The position numbers and the translations under genes were made by a program. Under the pieces are notes generated by a model. The model saw only the letters and a program-made list of their open reading frames with translations. It was not told the origin of the DNA and made no database searches. A DNA stretch of 64,000 nt from Pandoraea anapnoica (GTDB taxonomy: Bacteria > Pseudomonadota > Gammaproteobacteria > Burkholderiales > Burkholderiaceae): NCBI RefSeq assembly GCF_902459765.1, contig NZ_CABPSP010000002.1, forward strand, positions 372,001-436,000, written 5' to 3'. Of this stretch, positions 9,925-18,584 are shown piece by piece (position 1 is the stretch's first letter; the number at the start of each line of letters is the position of its first letter).

Positions 9925-11291
9925 CGACGGCGTCCGAAGAAGCCACCGCCGCCCGAATCGGGCGGCACATTGCCTTGCTGCGCCTGCGCGGCGGCGACCG
10001 CATTGCGCGTCTGCTCCTTGTAGCGCTGGAGCTTGGGCGAATGCGGCTGAAGCCCGAGCGAGACCCACTTGTCCTTTTCCTCGCCGTCCGGACCGACCAC
10101 CGACTCGTGGCGGAACAGTTCCTGCGTGGAGATGACGGTATCGGACACGCCGGTCACTTCGGTAATCGACAGAATCCGCCGGCGTCCGCTCGACAGACGG
10201 CCGATCTGCACGATGAAGTCCAGCGCGCTCGTGATCTGACGGCGCAGGCTGCTCTCGCTGCCCTGAAACCCGGCGAAGCCCGCCAGCATCTCCAGACGAT
10301 AGAGACATTCGCGCGGCGAGTTGGCGTGAATCGTCGCCATCGAGCCCTCGTGGCCCGTGTTCATCGCCTGCATCATTTCCAGCACTTCGGAGCCGCGCAC
10401 TTCGCCCACGATAATCCGGTCGGGACGCATCCGCAGACTGTTTCGGATCAAGTCGCGAATCGTCACTTCCCCGGAGCCGTCGAAGCCGCCCTGACGCGAC
10501 TCCAGCCGCACCACGTGCGGGTGGTTCAGCGAGAGTTCGGCCGTATCTTCCACCGTCACCACGCGCTCGGTCGCCGGGATAAAACTCGCCAGCGCGTTGA
10601 GCAGCGACGTCTTGCCCGAGCTCGTGCCGCCCGAGACGAGGATGTTGCAACGCGAGCGCACCGCCGCTTCGAGCAGGTTGTAAATCTCTTCGTTGAAGCT
10701 GCCAAGTTGCAATAGATCCGACGGCTTGAGCGGGTCTTTGCGGAACTTACGAATCGAGACGACCGGGCCATCGACGGCCAGCGGCTCGATCACCACGTTC
10801 AGGCGTCCGCCATCGGGCAGACGCGCGTCGACCATCGGATTCGATTCGTCCAGACGCCGCCCGATGGGCGCAAGAATGCGACGCACGATGCGCAGCAGGT
10901 GCTGGTTGTCCGAGAAACGCAGTGCTTCGCGCGCCAGCACGCCGCGACGCGAGACGTACACGTCGTTGTAGCCGTTGATCAGAATGTCTTCCACCGCCGC
11001 GTCGGCCAGCAAATCCTCTATCGGACCGAAGCCGGCCAGCTCCTTGGTCAGCGCGTCGGAGATCTGACGCAGCTCCGCCTCGTTGATCGGGATGCGGCGC
11101 AAACGCACGAAGCCGTCCATTTCCAGATCGACGAACTGCTGGATCGCGCTACGGCTCCAGCGCCCGAATTCGGCGCCGAGTTCTTCGATGCGCGCGAGCA
11201 GATGTTCGTGCGCAGCGGTCTTGATGTCCTGAAACTGCTGTGAATTGGCAAACGCGCGCTTGTCGTCGGCAAATTCGATGGAGTCGGTCAT
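9921..11291 (-). CDS. tadA: TadA/CpaF secretion ATPase
   Basis: 456 aa from [10 protein letters not shown] at 11291. Type II/IV secretion ATPase that powers Flp pilus assembly. Visible motifs: [14 protein letters not shown] in the N-terminal domain, Walker [14 protein letters not shown], Asp box [10 protein letters not shown], Walker B region [14 protein letters not shown] and the His box [13 protein letters not shown]. The C-terminus has a Gln/Ala stretch and a Gly run. The start was chosen one base downstream of the tadZ stop; the extra upstream frame overlaps tadZ. Synonym cpaF. Confidence 0.95.
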   Translation of the reverse strand: MTDSIEFADDKRAFANSQQFQDIKTAAHEHLLARIEELGAEFGRWSRSAIQQFVDLEMDGFVRLRRIPINEAELRQISDALTKELAGFGPIEDLLADAAVEDILINGYNDVYVSRRGVLAREALRFSDNQHLLRIVRRILAPIGRRLDESNPMVDARLPDGGRLNVVIEPLAVDGPVVSIRKFRKDPLKPSDLLQLGSFNEEIYNLLEAAVRSRCNILVSGGTSSGKTSLLNALASFIPATERVVTVEDTAELSLNHPHVVRLESRQGGFDGSGEVTIRDLIRNSLRMRPDRIIVGEVRGSEVLEMMQAMNTGHEGSMATIHANSPRECLYRLEMLAGFAGFQGSESSLRRQITSALDFIVQIGRLSSGRRRILSITEVTGVSDTVISTQELFRHESVVGPDGEEKDKWVSLGLQPHSPKLQRYKEQTRNAVAAAQAQQGNVPPDSGGGGFFGRRR

Positions 11292-11292
11292 A

Positions 11293-12645
11293 TCAGTGCT
11301 TTCCCATGAATCGGCCCAGCCAGCCCGACGACTGGCGATGCGATGCGGTTCCCGCATGCTGTGCGCAAAGCAGTCGTTCCACCAACGGTTGTAGCGCACG
11401 CACATACGGGTCGCTGCGCGCCGTGTCGATGATCAGCTTGCCCTGATTGGTGGCCGAGAGCATGGCGAGCGGCCGGTCGGGCAGCGTGGCGAGCAGCGGC
11501 AGGTCGAAGCGCTTGGCGATCTGATCGGCCGCCATGCCGTAACGCGGGTCGTAACGATTGAGGACGAGATGCAGATGGCTGCGCTCGACGCTCTTCTCCT
11601 CCAGATCACGTAGCATCGACGCGAGCGAGACGATCGCGCCCACGCTCTGGTCGACCACGAGCCAGACTTCGTCGGCCGCGCGCACGAGGCTGGCCACGAA
11701 CGCCGGATTCGAGAAGCCGCCGAGGTCGGCCACGATCAGATCGAAGAACGCGCGCAGGCGATCGGTGAGCGCCAGCGCGTCGGCCGCCGCCACGCTGCGC
11801 ATGTCGCCCAGATCGAGCGGCAGCGGCAGCACGGCCAGACCGCTCGGCGCGTGCGACACGGCCGTGTGCACAAGCGTTTCGTCGAAACGGCGCAGATTCT
11901 GCACGGCCTCGGCGAAGCTGAACTGGCTTTGTGTGTTGAGATACAGCAGACCATCGCCGGAAGGCAGTCCGAGATCGAGCAGCGCGACGTGGCCGAGCAA
12001 CGAGCCGTCGAACTTGTCGTCCTTGTTCGCGTTGGCCTTGGCCGCCTTCGCGGTCTTCTCCGCACGGTCCGGGTCGGTGCCGACGGACATTTCCTGACCC
12101 AGTTGCGACAGATGCGCAGCCAGCGTGCTGCATCCGACACCGATCCGGGCACCGAGCAGCACGATGAACCGGCCGTGGCGCTGGGGCTCTGTCGTCACGC
12201 TCGCCGTGGGCGTGTGGTCAATCACGCGACGCACGACATCGAGCGCCTCTTCATGCGTCGAGTGCATGTCGATGAAATCGTGGACGCCAGCGCGCAACGC
12301 GGCCTTCATGCCGTCGGCGCGCACCACCGACCCCACGGCGACCAACGGCAGTTTGGGCGCGACGCGTTTGAGCATCTGCGCCAGCTCCGTGGCCTGCACG
12401 ATGCCGCCATCGGGCGGATCGTCGGCATGACCGGTCGGCTCGCCCGAGAAGTCGAGCAGCACGACCTGCGGATCGAGATCGCCGATGCGCTGCTGCAACT
12501 GCGCCGGACGTCCGGCTTCCTGCAGCACTACGCCCTCTTCGCGCAAAGCCGCCGAGAGCCACTGTCCGTGGCCGGCATGTGCGCTGCAAAAAAGAAAGCG
12601 ATGCAACTCAGTCATGGTGTCCAGTATTCGCGTCGGTGCGTTCAT
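11293..12645 (-). CDS. tadZ: TadZ/CpaE pilus localisation ATPase-like protein
   Basis: 450 aa. N-terminal response-regulator-like domain (about 15-150; QVVLLDFSGE, LPLVAVGS, AGVHDFIDMH) fused to a MinD/ParA-like domain. The nucleotide loop reads GARIGVGCSTLAAHL, so it lacks the canonical KGGVGKT lysines; this deviant loop is common in TadZ/CpaE. Other MinD-family features: HVALLDLGLPSGD, DLIVADLGG and LVLNRYDPRYG. TadZ marks the cell pole for pilus assembly. A later ATG (MTELHRF, 12615) is an alternative start. Confidence 0.9.
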   Translation of the reverse strand: MNAPTRILDTMTELHRFLFCSAHAGHGQWLSAALREEGVVLQEAGRPAQLQQRIGDLDPQVVLLDFSGEPTGHADDPPDGGIVQATELAQMLKRVAPKLPLVAVGSVVRADGMKAALRAGVHDFIDMHSTHEEALDVVRRVIDHTPTASVTTEPQRHGRFIVLLGARIGVGCSTLAAHLSQLGQEMSVGTDPDRAEKTAKAAKANANKDDKFDGSLLGHVALLDLGLPSGDGLLYLNTQSQFSFAEAVQNLRRFDETLVHTAVSHAPSGLAVLPLPLDLGDMRSVAAADALALTDRLRAFFDLIVADLGGFSNPAFVASLVRAADEVWLVVDQSVGAIVSLASMLRDLEEKSVERSHLHLVLNRYDPRYGMAADQIAKRFDLPLLATLPDRPLAMLSATNQGKLIIDTARSDPYVRALQPLVERLLCAQHAGTASHRQSSGWLGRFMGKH

Positions 12646-12748
12646 TTGTGCACTCCTTACTACCCCAACCCGGCTCTCGCCGATGCTTCGTCCGAGACCG
12701 CCGCGCCGCCGTCGAACCTGCTTCGCTCCGGCGCTAATGCCACGTCAG

Positions 12749-14134
12749 TCACTTCGAGAAGCCCGGCAGTTCGCTGTCGCTTGCCACGCCCATCAAATAC
12801 TCGCCCCACACCGGCCCCGGCCGCTTCTCCCGGGTGTCCCCCGGCAGCGGCAGCGTCACGTCTCTGGACACCGGCTTGACCAAGTGAGGCGTGACGATGA
12901 TGACCAGTTCCTTCTCGATACTGTTGTACTTCAGATTCCGGAAAAACGAGCCGATGAGCGGCAGATCGCCCAGCAGCGGTACTTTGTCGACGGCGGCGGT
13001 CGTCGTGCGTGAAATCAGGCCGCCGATGATGAAACTCTCGCCGTCGCCCAGCTCGACCGTCGTATCTGCGCGCCGTGTCGTAATCGCGGGAATCTGCGTC
13101 GACGCGATCACCACGGCATTCGTATAGTCAAGATCGGACGCCTCCGGCGCGACCTTCAGTGCAATCCGGTTCGGCGACAGAATCGTCGGCGTCACCGTCA
13201 GGCCCACACCGAACGATTTGTAGACGATGGTCGTCGTCCCCAATCCCCCCGACTGCGGCACAGGCAACTCGCCACCGGCGAGGAAGCTTGCGCTCTGGCC
13301 CGACAAGGCGACCAGCGACGGCGCGGCGAGTACACGCCCCAGCCCGTTCGACTGCAGCAAGTTGATCTTCGCCGACAGGTTGAATGCGCCTCGCGTAATC
13401 GAGCCGAAGAACGATCCGAAGCTCGACGTCGAAGTGCCGCCACTGCCGAAAGCAGCCGTCCCAAGTGTCGAAATCACGCCGAAACCGCCCGAAGGCGAGT
13501 TGTGCTGCGCCGTGAAGTCCACCCCCAACTGATTCAGAATGTTGCGGTTCACTTCGACGATCTTGACGTCGACCTGAACGACGCCGGTGTCCCCGACCGT
13601 CGAACGATCCACCACCACCCCGCCCTTGCCTGTCGCATCGACCGCTGCCGCTTGCAGGCCACTGTGTTCGATGAGCGTATTCGTATGTCCCTTGATGACG
13701 GCCGCACTGCCGCGCGCGTCGACGCTGGCCGTGCCGGTGTCACCCAATGCACTTTGCAGGTTGCCCTGCACGTGAACCTCCCAACGGGTGGCCTCACCAC
13801 CGCGCGGCCACGTCGATACCTGTGTCGTACCGGCCTTCTTACCGACGACCAGCACCGAGCCGCGACGCCCGCCCGAGCCCTTAAGCACGACGATGTCCGC
13901 GATCTCCGGATCAGCCACGGCCACGCGCTCCAAAGTGCCCGAGACCGGTAATTCGCGCTGCTCGTGCACAGCAAGCGTCAGCGAACGAGCCCCTGCGCCA
14001 GGTGCGGTATCGGCGGCGTCGGCCATCCGGACCGCGACCGTCGCGCCACACGCGAGCAGCGCAGCAAAACAAAACAGCATTCCCGTGACACGTCTGGTTT
14101 CTCGTCTGGCAGTGCGAACCTGGCTTCTGATCAT
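12749..14134 (-). CDS. cpaC: CpaC/RcpA outer-membrane secretin of the Tad system
   Basis: 461 aa. An N-terminal hydrophobic segment (GMLFCFAALLACGATVAV) serves as signal peptide. Then the pilus secretin N-terminal domain (ARSLTLAVHEQRELPV, VADPEIADIVVLKG) and a secretin domain at about 190-420 with VQVDVKIVEVNRNILNQLGV, VLAAPSLVALSGQSASFLAGGE in shortened form FLAGGELPVP, and the C-terminal signature KVPLLGDLPLIGSFFR. Forms the outer-membrane ring for the pilus. Ends 103 bases before tadZ. Confidence 0.93.
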   Translation of the reverse strand: MIRSQVRTARRETRRVTGMLFCFAALLACGATVAVRMADAADTAPGAGARSLTLAVHEQRELPVSGTLERVAVADPEIADIVVLKGSGGRRGSVLVVGKKAGTTQVSTWPRGGEATRWEVHVQGNLQSALGDTGTASVDARGSAAVIKGHTNTLIEHSGLQAAAVDATGKGGVVVDRSTVGDTGVVQVDVKIVEVNRNILNQLGVDFTAQHNSPSGGFGVISTLGTAAFGSGGTSTSSFGSFFGSITRGAFNLSAKINLLQSNGLGRVLAAPSLVALSGQSASFLAGGELPVPQSGGLGTTTIVYKSFGVGLTVTPTILSPNRIALKVAPEASDLDYTNAVVIASTQIPAITTRRADTTVELGDGESFIIGGLISRTTTAAVDKVPLLGDLPLIGSFFRNLKYNSIEKELVIIVTPHLVKPVSRDVTLPLPGDTREKRPGPVWGEYLMGVASDSELPGFSK

Positions 14135-14270
14135 GGCGTGGCTTTATCGGTCACTGTGTCGGTTAAGTAACGTTCGTCGCACTGGTTGCCCCCCCGCGCC
14201 CGAACATCACCGGCTCTGCTCGTCACTTCAATTCAGTTCACTCAATTCAAATCGTTTCGACGCGTTCGGG

Positions 14271-15296
14271 TTAGAAGGACGCGGTGGACCGCTCGGCGCC
14301 GCGCACGACTTCGACCGTGCCACCGCCGCCGCCGCCCGGCGCACGCGCTGCGGGTGCTGCCGCCGTGCGTCGCGGCGGCTCCCCTGCCAGCCCCGTCGTG
14401 GCAATACCGGCGTAGGCCTGGTTCTCCGGCGAGTTCAGTGCGGCCTTGTTCTCTCCTGCGAGACCGGCCTTGCTCACGAGTACGGGCGGTGTCGGCGGAA
14501 ACAGCGAGGTATCGGGCTTCGTGTCGTCGGCAGGGTTGCGCAGTGCGAGCGTGATCTTGCCCTGCTGCGCGCCAAGCACGAGTCGATTGACGTCTTCGAT
14601 CGGGACTGCCACGACCGCCGAGGTCGCGGGCATCGGCGGCGGTTGCGGCGCGGCCGCTTGCTGAGGCGGCGGCGCACTGGCCGTCGCTGCCGCGACCGTG
14701 GACGCGACGCTAGGCGCGGCGGGCGGCGGCGTGATGTCGTCAAGCGACGCATTGCCGTAGGTCAGCACTCGCACACGCGATGCCAGCAGGCGCGCTTGCG
14801 TGTCGTCCACCAAGCCAACCGTCGGGCTGCCTGCGGGTTGATTCGTCTTCATCGTGAAGAAGACGTCCACGAAATCGCCAGGGCGAATGCGGTTGCTCAC
14901 GCCGACCGTCTCGGTCACGGGAAGGGCGACGGCGCGCTCGCCGGGGGCGAGCTGCATCGCGAGGCCCCGTGCCAGCGTGTTTTGCGTGACCGGCACACCC
15001 GCTGCGAGTGCGACGAGGGGCACTCGGCCCACGACGTCGGCCGGGTTGGTGAAGGCATTGGGCGTCTGGCTGTCGAACTGCGCAATCTTGATGTCGTCGG
15101 CCGTAATCGGCTTGCCCGGGGTAAGCGCCTTAGCCGCCACCACGGCCGGGAAGCGCTGTGTCAGCGTTTGGGTCACCGTCGAGGGCGTGGCGTTCGGCGC
15201 AGGCGCATTGGTCGTTCCCAGACGCAATGCGAAGAGCGCCAGCGCGACACCGACGATAACCAGCACAGCAGCAAGAATCTTGGTGGCTTTGTTCAT
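14271..15296 (-). CDS. cpaB: CpaB/RcpC pilus assembly protein (SAF domain)
   Basis: 341 aa. An N-terminal membrane anchor (ILAAVLVIVGVALALFAL) is followed by a SAF domain (VVAAKALTPGKPITADDIKI) and the RcpC/CpaB core (APGERAVALPVTETVGVSNR, RPGDFVDVFFT, LASRVRVLTYGNA). The linker after residue 190 is Pro/Ala-rich and the tail is Gly-rich. CpaB works in the periplasm with the secretin, possibly contacting peptidoglycan. It precedes the secretin gene by 136 bases. Confidence 0.9.
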   Translation of the reverse strand: MNKATKILAAVLVIVGVALALFALRLGTTNAPAPNATPSTVTQTLTQRFPAVVAAKALTPGKPITADDIKIAQFDSQTPNAFTNPADVVGRVPLVALAAGVPVTQNTLARGLAMQLAPGERAVALPVTETVGVSNRIRPGDFVDVFFTMKTNQPAGSPTVGLVDDTQARLLASRVRVLTYGNASLDDITPPPAAPSVASTVAAATASAPPPQQAAAPQPPPMPATSAVVAVPIEDVNRLVLGAQQGKITLALRNPADDTKPDTSLFPPTPPVLVSKAGLAGENKAALNSPENQAYAGIATTGLAGEPPRRTAAAPAARAPGGGGGGTVEVVRGAERSTASF

Positions 15297-15453
15297 GGCT
15301 TGGGGCCTGTCGGCCGTTCAGTCACAACTTGCGGAACGCCGGTGTGTCGGCGGCATATCAATCCGATGCGACTTGCTGTTACCTCACTCGTGGTCCTACC
15401 TGTTGCCAGCTTCGTACTTGTTTCATGCGTGTGCTGCCCGTCCAGACCGTCGC

Positions 15454-15939
15454 TCAACTTCCCCCGAGCGTCGACGTGTCCAGCGTCACGGCCGCCGTAC
15501 CGATCACGGTTTGCGGCACCAGCGCGCCCAGCCCCGGCCAGTTGACCGTCATCGGCTGATTCAGCGTCAGCGTCACGTGGACAATGCATTGCGACACCGT
15601 GCCGGTCCCCGACGCCGGGCAGGGATACGTGGCATCCGCGGGAAACGTCGCGCTGACGGCCGACGCCGAAGGCCATGTCAGCGTGGTATTGATCGCCGTC
15701 GTGGCGTATCCCTGACGCTGTGCCATCGTGCCGGCGCGCAACATCGCACGGCCCGCTTCGGAGGCGGCCTGTGTGAGCATTTGTCGGGCAAGAATGTTGA
15801 TGGAGAAGGCGACGGCGACGTAAAAGGCCGGCAGCAGGATCATGAGGATGAGCATGAATTCCAGAGCAGCGACACCGCGCGGTCGTGTTGACCGAACGCA
15901 TCGCAACCCTGAATTTGCTCGTGCCCCAGACCGCTTCAT
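15454..15939 (-). CDS. tadE: TadE-like pseudopilin
   Basis: 161 aa. The hallmark is RPRGVAALEFMLILMILLPAFYV: a basic segment, then G/VAALEF with a Glu at +5, then a hydrophobic helix, typical of TadE-like minor pilins processed by the TadV peptidase. The C-terminal part is beta-rich with two Cys (YPCPASG, SQCIVHV) that could form a disulfide. It lies between tadV and cpaB. Confidence 0.85.
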   Translation of the reverse strand: MKRSGARANSGLRCVRSTRPRGVAALEFMLILMILLPAFYVAVAFSINILARQMLTQAASEAGRAMLRAGTMAQRQGYATTAINTTLTWPSASAVSATFPADATYPCPASGTGTVSQCIVHVTLTLNQPMTVNWPGLGALVPQTVIGTAAVTLDTSTLGGS

Positions 15940-16149
15940 GACGATACTCCCCGTCGCGCACGGCGCTTTTCGACCGTGTCTGGCGACGCATGAACCTGCA
16001 AATTTGCGCGGCGTCGCCCGCGCCTCCCGTTATTACGGTGCTGGCTTCGCCAACACTCGTCACCTCCGATGCATTCCCACTTTGCGATGGTCAGCGATCT
16101 TGCTGCTGCCTACGGAGGGCGCCCTCACGCCCTTATCCGCTCACTGCCT

Positions 16150-16629
16150 TCATCGCACCACGAGCGCTGCGGCAGCCAGATACGCCCCGTAAGGCAAACC
16201 CACACGCCCCGCCCGCCACTGCAGAATTCGTTGCCACACGCCTGACGCCATCCAACGTTCTCGCCATCGTGTGAGCCATTTCATGCGACCGCTGAGCACC
16301 ACCAGCGCGTGCAATCCGGTTGCCACACTGGCCAGACACCACACCGGCAACAGCGCGGGGTAACCCGCTATCAATCCGATCACTGCAAACAGCTTGACGT
16401 CGCCTGCAGCCATCACACCGCGCCACCAAAAAGGTAGCAATACGATCAATCCCAGAAATGCGCCCAGTCCGTGGACCCACAGCACGCGAGGTCCGGTGTG
16501 CCACGCTTGCCACGCAATCCAAACCAGCGCGAGCGCAGCGACGCACATTAGCCAGATATTCGGGATACGCCGTGCGATCAGGTCAGTCAGTACGATCGGC
16601 ACACACAACAGCCACAGCAATGTCAGCAC
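16150..16629 (-). CDS. tadV: TadV/CpaA prepilin peptidase
   Basis: 159 aa, four to five hydrophobic segments. Aspartic protease residues typical of the A24 family are visible: LTDLIARRIPN near residue 17 and AAGDVKLFAVIG near residue 75 (the GxGD-like motif reads AAGD). It cleaves Flp prepilins and TadE/G-type pseudopilins after a Gly. The protein is of minimal size, lacking the N-methyltransferase domain of PilD, as usual for Tad systems. It sits directly after the two pilin genes. Confidence 0.9.
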   Translation of the reverse strand: MLTLLWLLCVPIVLTDLIARRIPNIWLMCVAALALVWIAWQAWHTGPRVLWVHGLGAFLGLIVLLPFWWRGVMAAGDVKLFAVIGLIAGYPALLPVWCLASVATGLHALVVLSGRMKWLTRWRERWMASGVWQRILQWRAGRVGLPYGAYLAAAALVVR

Positions 16630-16689
16630 AAGGGAGCTCGCGTCCGGTTCCGCTCAAAACCGCGTATACAAATCAGCGGCGATGCCGTC

Positions 16690-16890
16690 TCAATGCGATG
16701 CCGCCGAGGTGGCCGCCGACGTCACCGTGCTGAACGCGCTCGAGAGCACACTACTCATGTTCGTGTAGACCGTGCCGCCGATGATGACCGCCACGATGGC
16801 CGCGAGAATGCCGTATTCCAGCGCGGTCACACCCTTTTGCCGCGACAGTCTGTGCTGTCGGCTGCTTGCCCCGACTCGATTTGCTCGCAT
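16690..16890 (-). CDS. flp: Flp-type pilin (copy 1, proximal to tadV)
   Basis: 66 aa: a 20-residue basic leader ending RQKG, the cleavage site before VTALEYG (Glu5, Tyr6), then a hydrophobic helix and a Ser/Ala/Thr-rich tail. Structural subunit of the Flp pilus. The first 24 mature residues are identical to the other pilin at 17069; only leader and tail differ, so this is a recent or constrained duplication. Confidence 0.93.
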   Translation of the reverse strand: MRANRVGASSRQHRLSRQKGVTALEYGILAAIVAVIIGGTVYTNMSSVLSSAFSTVTSAATSAASH

Positions 16891-17068
16891 GATTCGCTTC
16901 CTCGCGAATACAGCATCCCACTACCCCGGATGGCGCTTGTCTGTGAACCTGCGCCCTTCCCCTTATGGTCCGCACGATCCCTCGCCATAGCACGCAGACG
17001 CGAGGAACCTGTGCCGACTTCTTCTGTAACGCCAAAGCGCCGTTGTTCCGATACGAACTACGTGAACC

Positions 17069-17254
17069 TTATGCGCCTGCTGCCGTGACCGCCGACTGGA
17101 TCTTCGAGAACACAGAGGAGAACGCCGTGCCCAGGTTCGTATAGACGGTGCCACCGATGATCACCGCGACAATGGCGGCGAGGATGCCGTACTCAAGCGC
17201 CGTTACACCACGCTCGTCGCGCGCAAACAGACGAAAACGATTTCCGAGTTTCAT
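17069..17254 (-). CDS. flp: Flp-type pilin (copy 2, first gene of the tad operon)
   Basis: 61 aa from ATG 17252-17254; the start is set by a strong ribosome-binding site (GGGAGGGTGAT directly before ATG). Leader of 16 residues ending DERG, cleavage before VTALEYG, hydrophobic helix, then LGTAFSSVFSKIQSAVTAAGA in shortened form at the C-terminus. An in-frame extension up to 17443 has no pilin features and is rejected. This is the promoter-proximal gene of the tad operon and probably the major pilin. Confidence 0.95.
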   Translation of the reverse strand: MKLGNRFRLFARDERGVTALEYGILAAIVAVIIGGTVYTNLGTAFSSVFSKIQSAVTAAGA

Positions 17255-17437
17255 ATCACCCTCCCTCAAAAAGGCGCAAAGCGCCCGTTGGCACACAGCA
17301 AGGCACCCATCGACCCTAAGGTCCGACGTCGGCGTCCCGCCATATCGCTGATCAACTCTTGACTTCGGCCTCGGGTTCGTTGCGCCGTAAGGCTCGCGAA
17401 CCTCTTTTACGTTGTACGCCAATATTTCCTTGGCTGT

Positions 17438-17453
17438 TGGCACAGCCTTTGCA
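17438..17453 (+). promoter_or_regulatory. Sigma-54-type promoter P1
   Basis: TGGCACAGCCTTTGCA matches the sigma-54 consensus TGGCAC-N5-TTGCA with exactly ten bases between the GG (17439-17440) and the GC (17451-17452). It points rightward, so transcription would begin near 17464. No confident gene follows for about 770 bases. The -24 element also lies inside an inverted repeat GGCTGT-TGGC-ACAGCC (17432-17447), so an operator role is an alternative. Confidence 0.5.
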
Positions 17454-17606
17454 CATGCGTGCTATTTTTTTCTGATGCTAATTTAAACTAAATCACAAAA
17501 ACTAGAGTCTTGCTTCCAATCACCCACGTGGATGTAAGAAAACGTTACGCAGGTTGATCAAACAATACTCCAAAACTAGGCAATACAGCGTGCGCGAGGG
17601 AAAACC

Positions 17607-17675
17607 ATGATTGGTACGACGCCACACACATTAGCGAAATCCGCCCATCTACGGTTTCAGCACGCATTTAAATAA
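17607..17675 (+). CDS. Possible 22-aa small ORF
   Basis: ATG preceded by GCGAGGGAAAACC, a plausible ribosome-binding site, followed by 22 sense codons (MIGTTPHTLAKSAH...). It lies about 140 bases downstream of sigma-54-type promoter P1. Nothing in the peptide is recognised. It may be a leader peptide, part of an RNA, or chance. Confidence 0.2.
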   Translation: MIGTTPHTLAKSAHLRFQHAFK

Positions 17676-17909
17676 CTATTCATCTTTTCCAAAGTGCTCA
17701 TATCGCGTTTCGTCACGCGACACTTGGTGCCAGCCCTTCACTTCCCTTTTGCCGTACCGCACCGCGTCTTTAGCTATTAGTAAGGCTTTCTAGCTATTAC
17801 GTTCGATCCGGCATTACCCGAATCGCCGGAACACCTGAATATCTTCCTCGGGCGTTCCGATGCATTTGCTTTTACTCCTGAATTCCACGCCTGAGTTTCA
17901 TTCGTTTGC

Positions 17910-17997
17910 GTTACGCCTTTCCCCACGCCTTTCGTAACCCTTTCGTTCCGTTACATCCGAATCGTTACGTTACGTTACCCGTAACGAGCCCCGTAAC
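17910..17997. repeat. Array of GTTAC/GTAAC pentamers
   Basis: Five GTTAC (starting 17910, 17950, 17964, 17969, 17974) and three GTAAC (17934, 17981, 17993) in 88 bases. Three GTTAC are head-to-tail with 5-bp period and then meet an inverted GTAAC, creating CGTTAC-CC-GTAACG. Such clustering looks like a multi-site operator; the cognate protein is unknown. The MarR protein encoded at 21882 and the sigma-54 activator at 2620 are candidates by location only. Confidence 0.6.
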
Positions 17998-18070
17998 GGG
18001 AACGTCGTTTCGCCGCTTATTCACCATTTCCCGATGGCGTTAACCCTGACTTTCCACTCCCCCCGCGCCG

Positions 18071-18084
18071 TCGAGATATCTCGA
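18071..18084. promoter_or_regulatory. Perfect 14-bp palindrome, candidate activator site
   Basis: TCGAGATATCTCGA is identical to its reverse complement. Its centre is about 131 bases upstream of the start expected from the sigma-54 promoter at 18183, the usual distance for an enhancer-binding-protein site. Confidence 0.5.
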
Positions 18085-18182
18085 TCCAAAAGATTCTTGT
18101 TTTCCGAAACGCAAATAAATACAGGCTTTTCAGCCGATTGCCGGAAAAACTAGAAAGCTTATTCGAACCTCGGATCTGTGGT

Positions 18183-18198
18183 TGGCACACCTCTTGCA
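18183..18198 (+). promoter_or_regulatory. Sigma-54-type promoter P2 of the lipoprotein cluster
   Basis: TGGCACACCTCTTGCA matches TGGCAC-N5-TTGCA with GG at 18184-18185 and GC at 18196-18197, ten bases apart. Expected transcription start is near 18209, about 31 bases before the ATG at 18240. Direction, spacing and consensus all agree, making this a strong prediction. Confidence 0.8.
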
Positions 18199-18239
18199 GA
18201 TATCCCTGCATCGCAACGCTAAAGATCACGAGGGACACC

Positions 18240-18557
18240 ATGATCGTTGGCAATACCAAACAAACGATGCACGGCGCAGCAGCCATCTCGGCAGAGCGTC
18301 AACGCATCGCGGCTAAGCAGCGCGAGGCTGTGGCCGACACCGGTCGTAGAGGCGCAAGCCCAGGGAGGGGCGGTGAAGAAGGCGGTGGCGTACGCGCCAC
18401 CGCCACACCGACCGACGTGGCGAACGCTCGCAGCAGCAATACGAATTCGGCCCATGCGATGACGGGCCCCGATAGCGCAACCGTAACCGCGCTCCTGTTC
18501 GCACTCATCGCACAACGCATGAACAACCGACTGGCAGCGCAAAACGTGCTCGCCTGA
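18240..18557 (+). CDS. Small hypothetical protein leading the lipoprotein cluster
   Basis: 105 aa from ATG 18240-18242, preceded by GAGGGACACC; an earlier in-frame ATG at 18138 lies upstream of the sigma-54 promoter and is rejected. The sequence MIVGNTKQTMHGAAAISAER is followed by a Gln/Arg/Ala-rich stretch, a Gly/Arg-rich middle and a C-terminal amphipathic part ATVTALLFALIAQRMNNRL. No signal peptide and no family recognised. Being the first gene after the sigma-54 promoter, 27 bases before the first lipoprotein gene, it is probably co-transcribed with it. It could be a regulator or chaperone of the lipoproteins; this is inference only. Confidence 0.6.
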   Translation: MIVGNTKQTMHGAAAISAERQRIAAKQREAVADTGRRGASPGRGGEEGGGVRATATPTDVANARSSNTNSAHAMTGPDSATVTALLFALIAQRMNNRLAAQNVLA

Positions 18558-18584
18558 ATACGACAAAGACCAGAGGACACCATC

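Larger units (their letters stand above)
17255..18239. other. AT-rich divergent regulatory region between tad operon and lipoprotein cluster
   Basis: A 985-base stretch with clearly lower GC than its surroundings. It holds a sigma-54-type promoter at 17438-17453 (plus strand), a 22-codon ORF at 17607, an array of eight GTTAC/GTAAC pentamers at 17910-17997, a 14-bp perfect palindrome at 18071-18084 and a second sigma-54-type promoter at 18183-18198. The tad promoter must also lie here, reading leftward, but no clear element was recognised for it. Confidence 0.7.

Noticed and set aside
17724-17740. Leftward sigma-54 promoter for the pilin operon (GTGCCAG on plus strand)
   Set aside because: The -24 half is present, but no TTGC-type -12 occurs at the required distance on the minus strand.
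18017-18286. 89-aa minus-strand ORF over the sigma-54 promoter region
   Set aside because: Overlaps the start of the 18240 gene on the other strand, has no ribosome-binding site and no coding-like composition.
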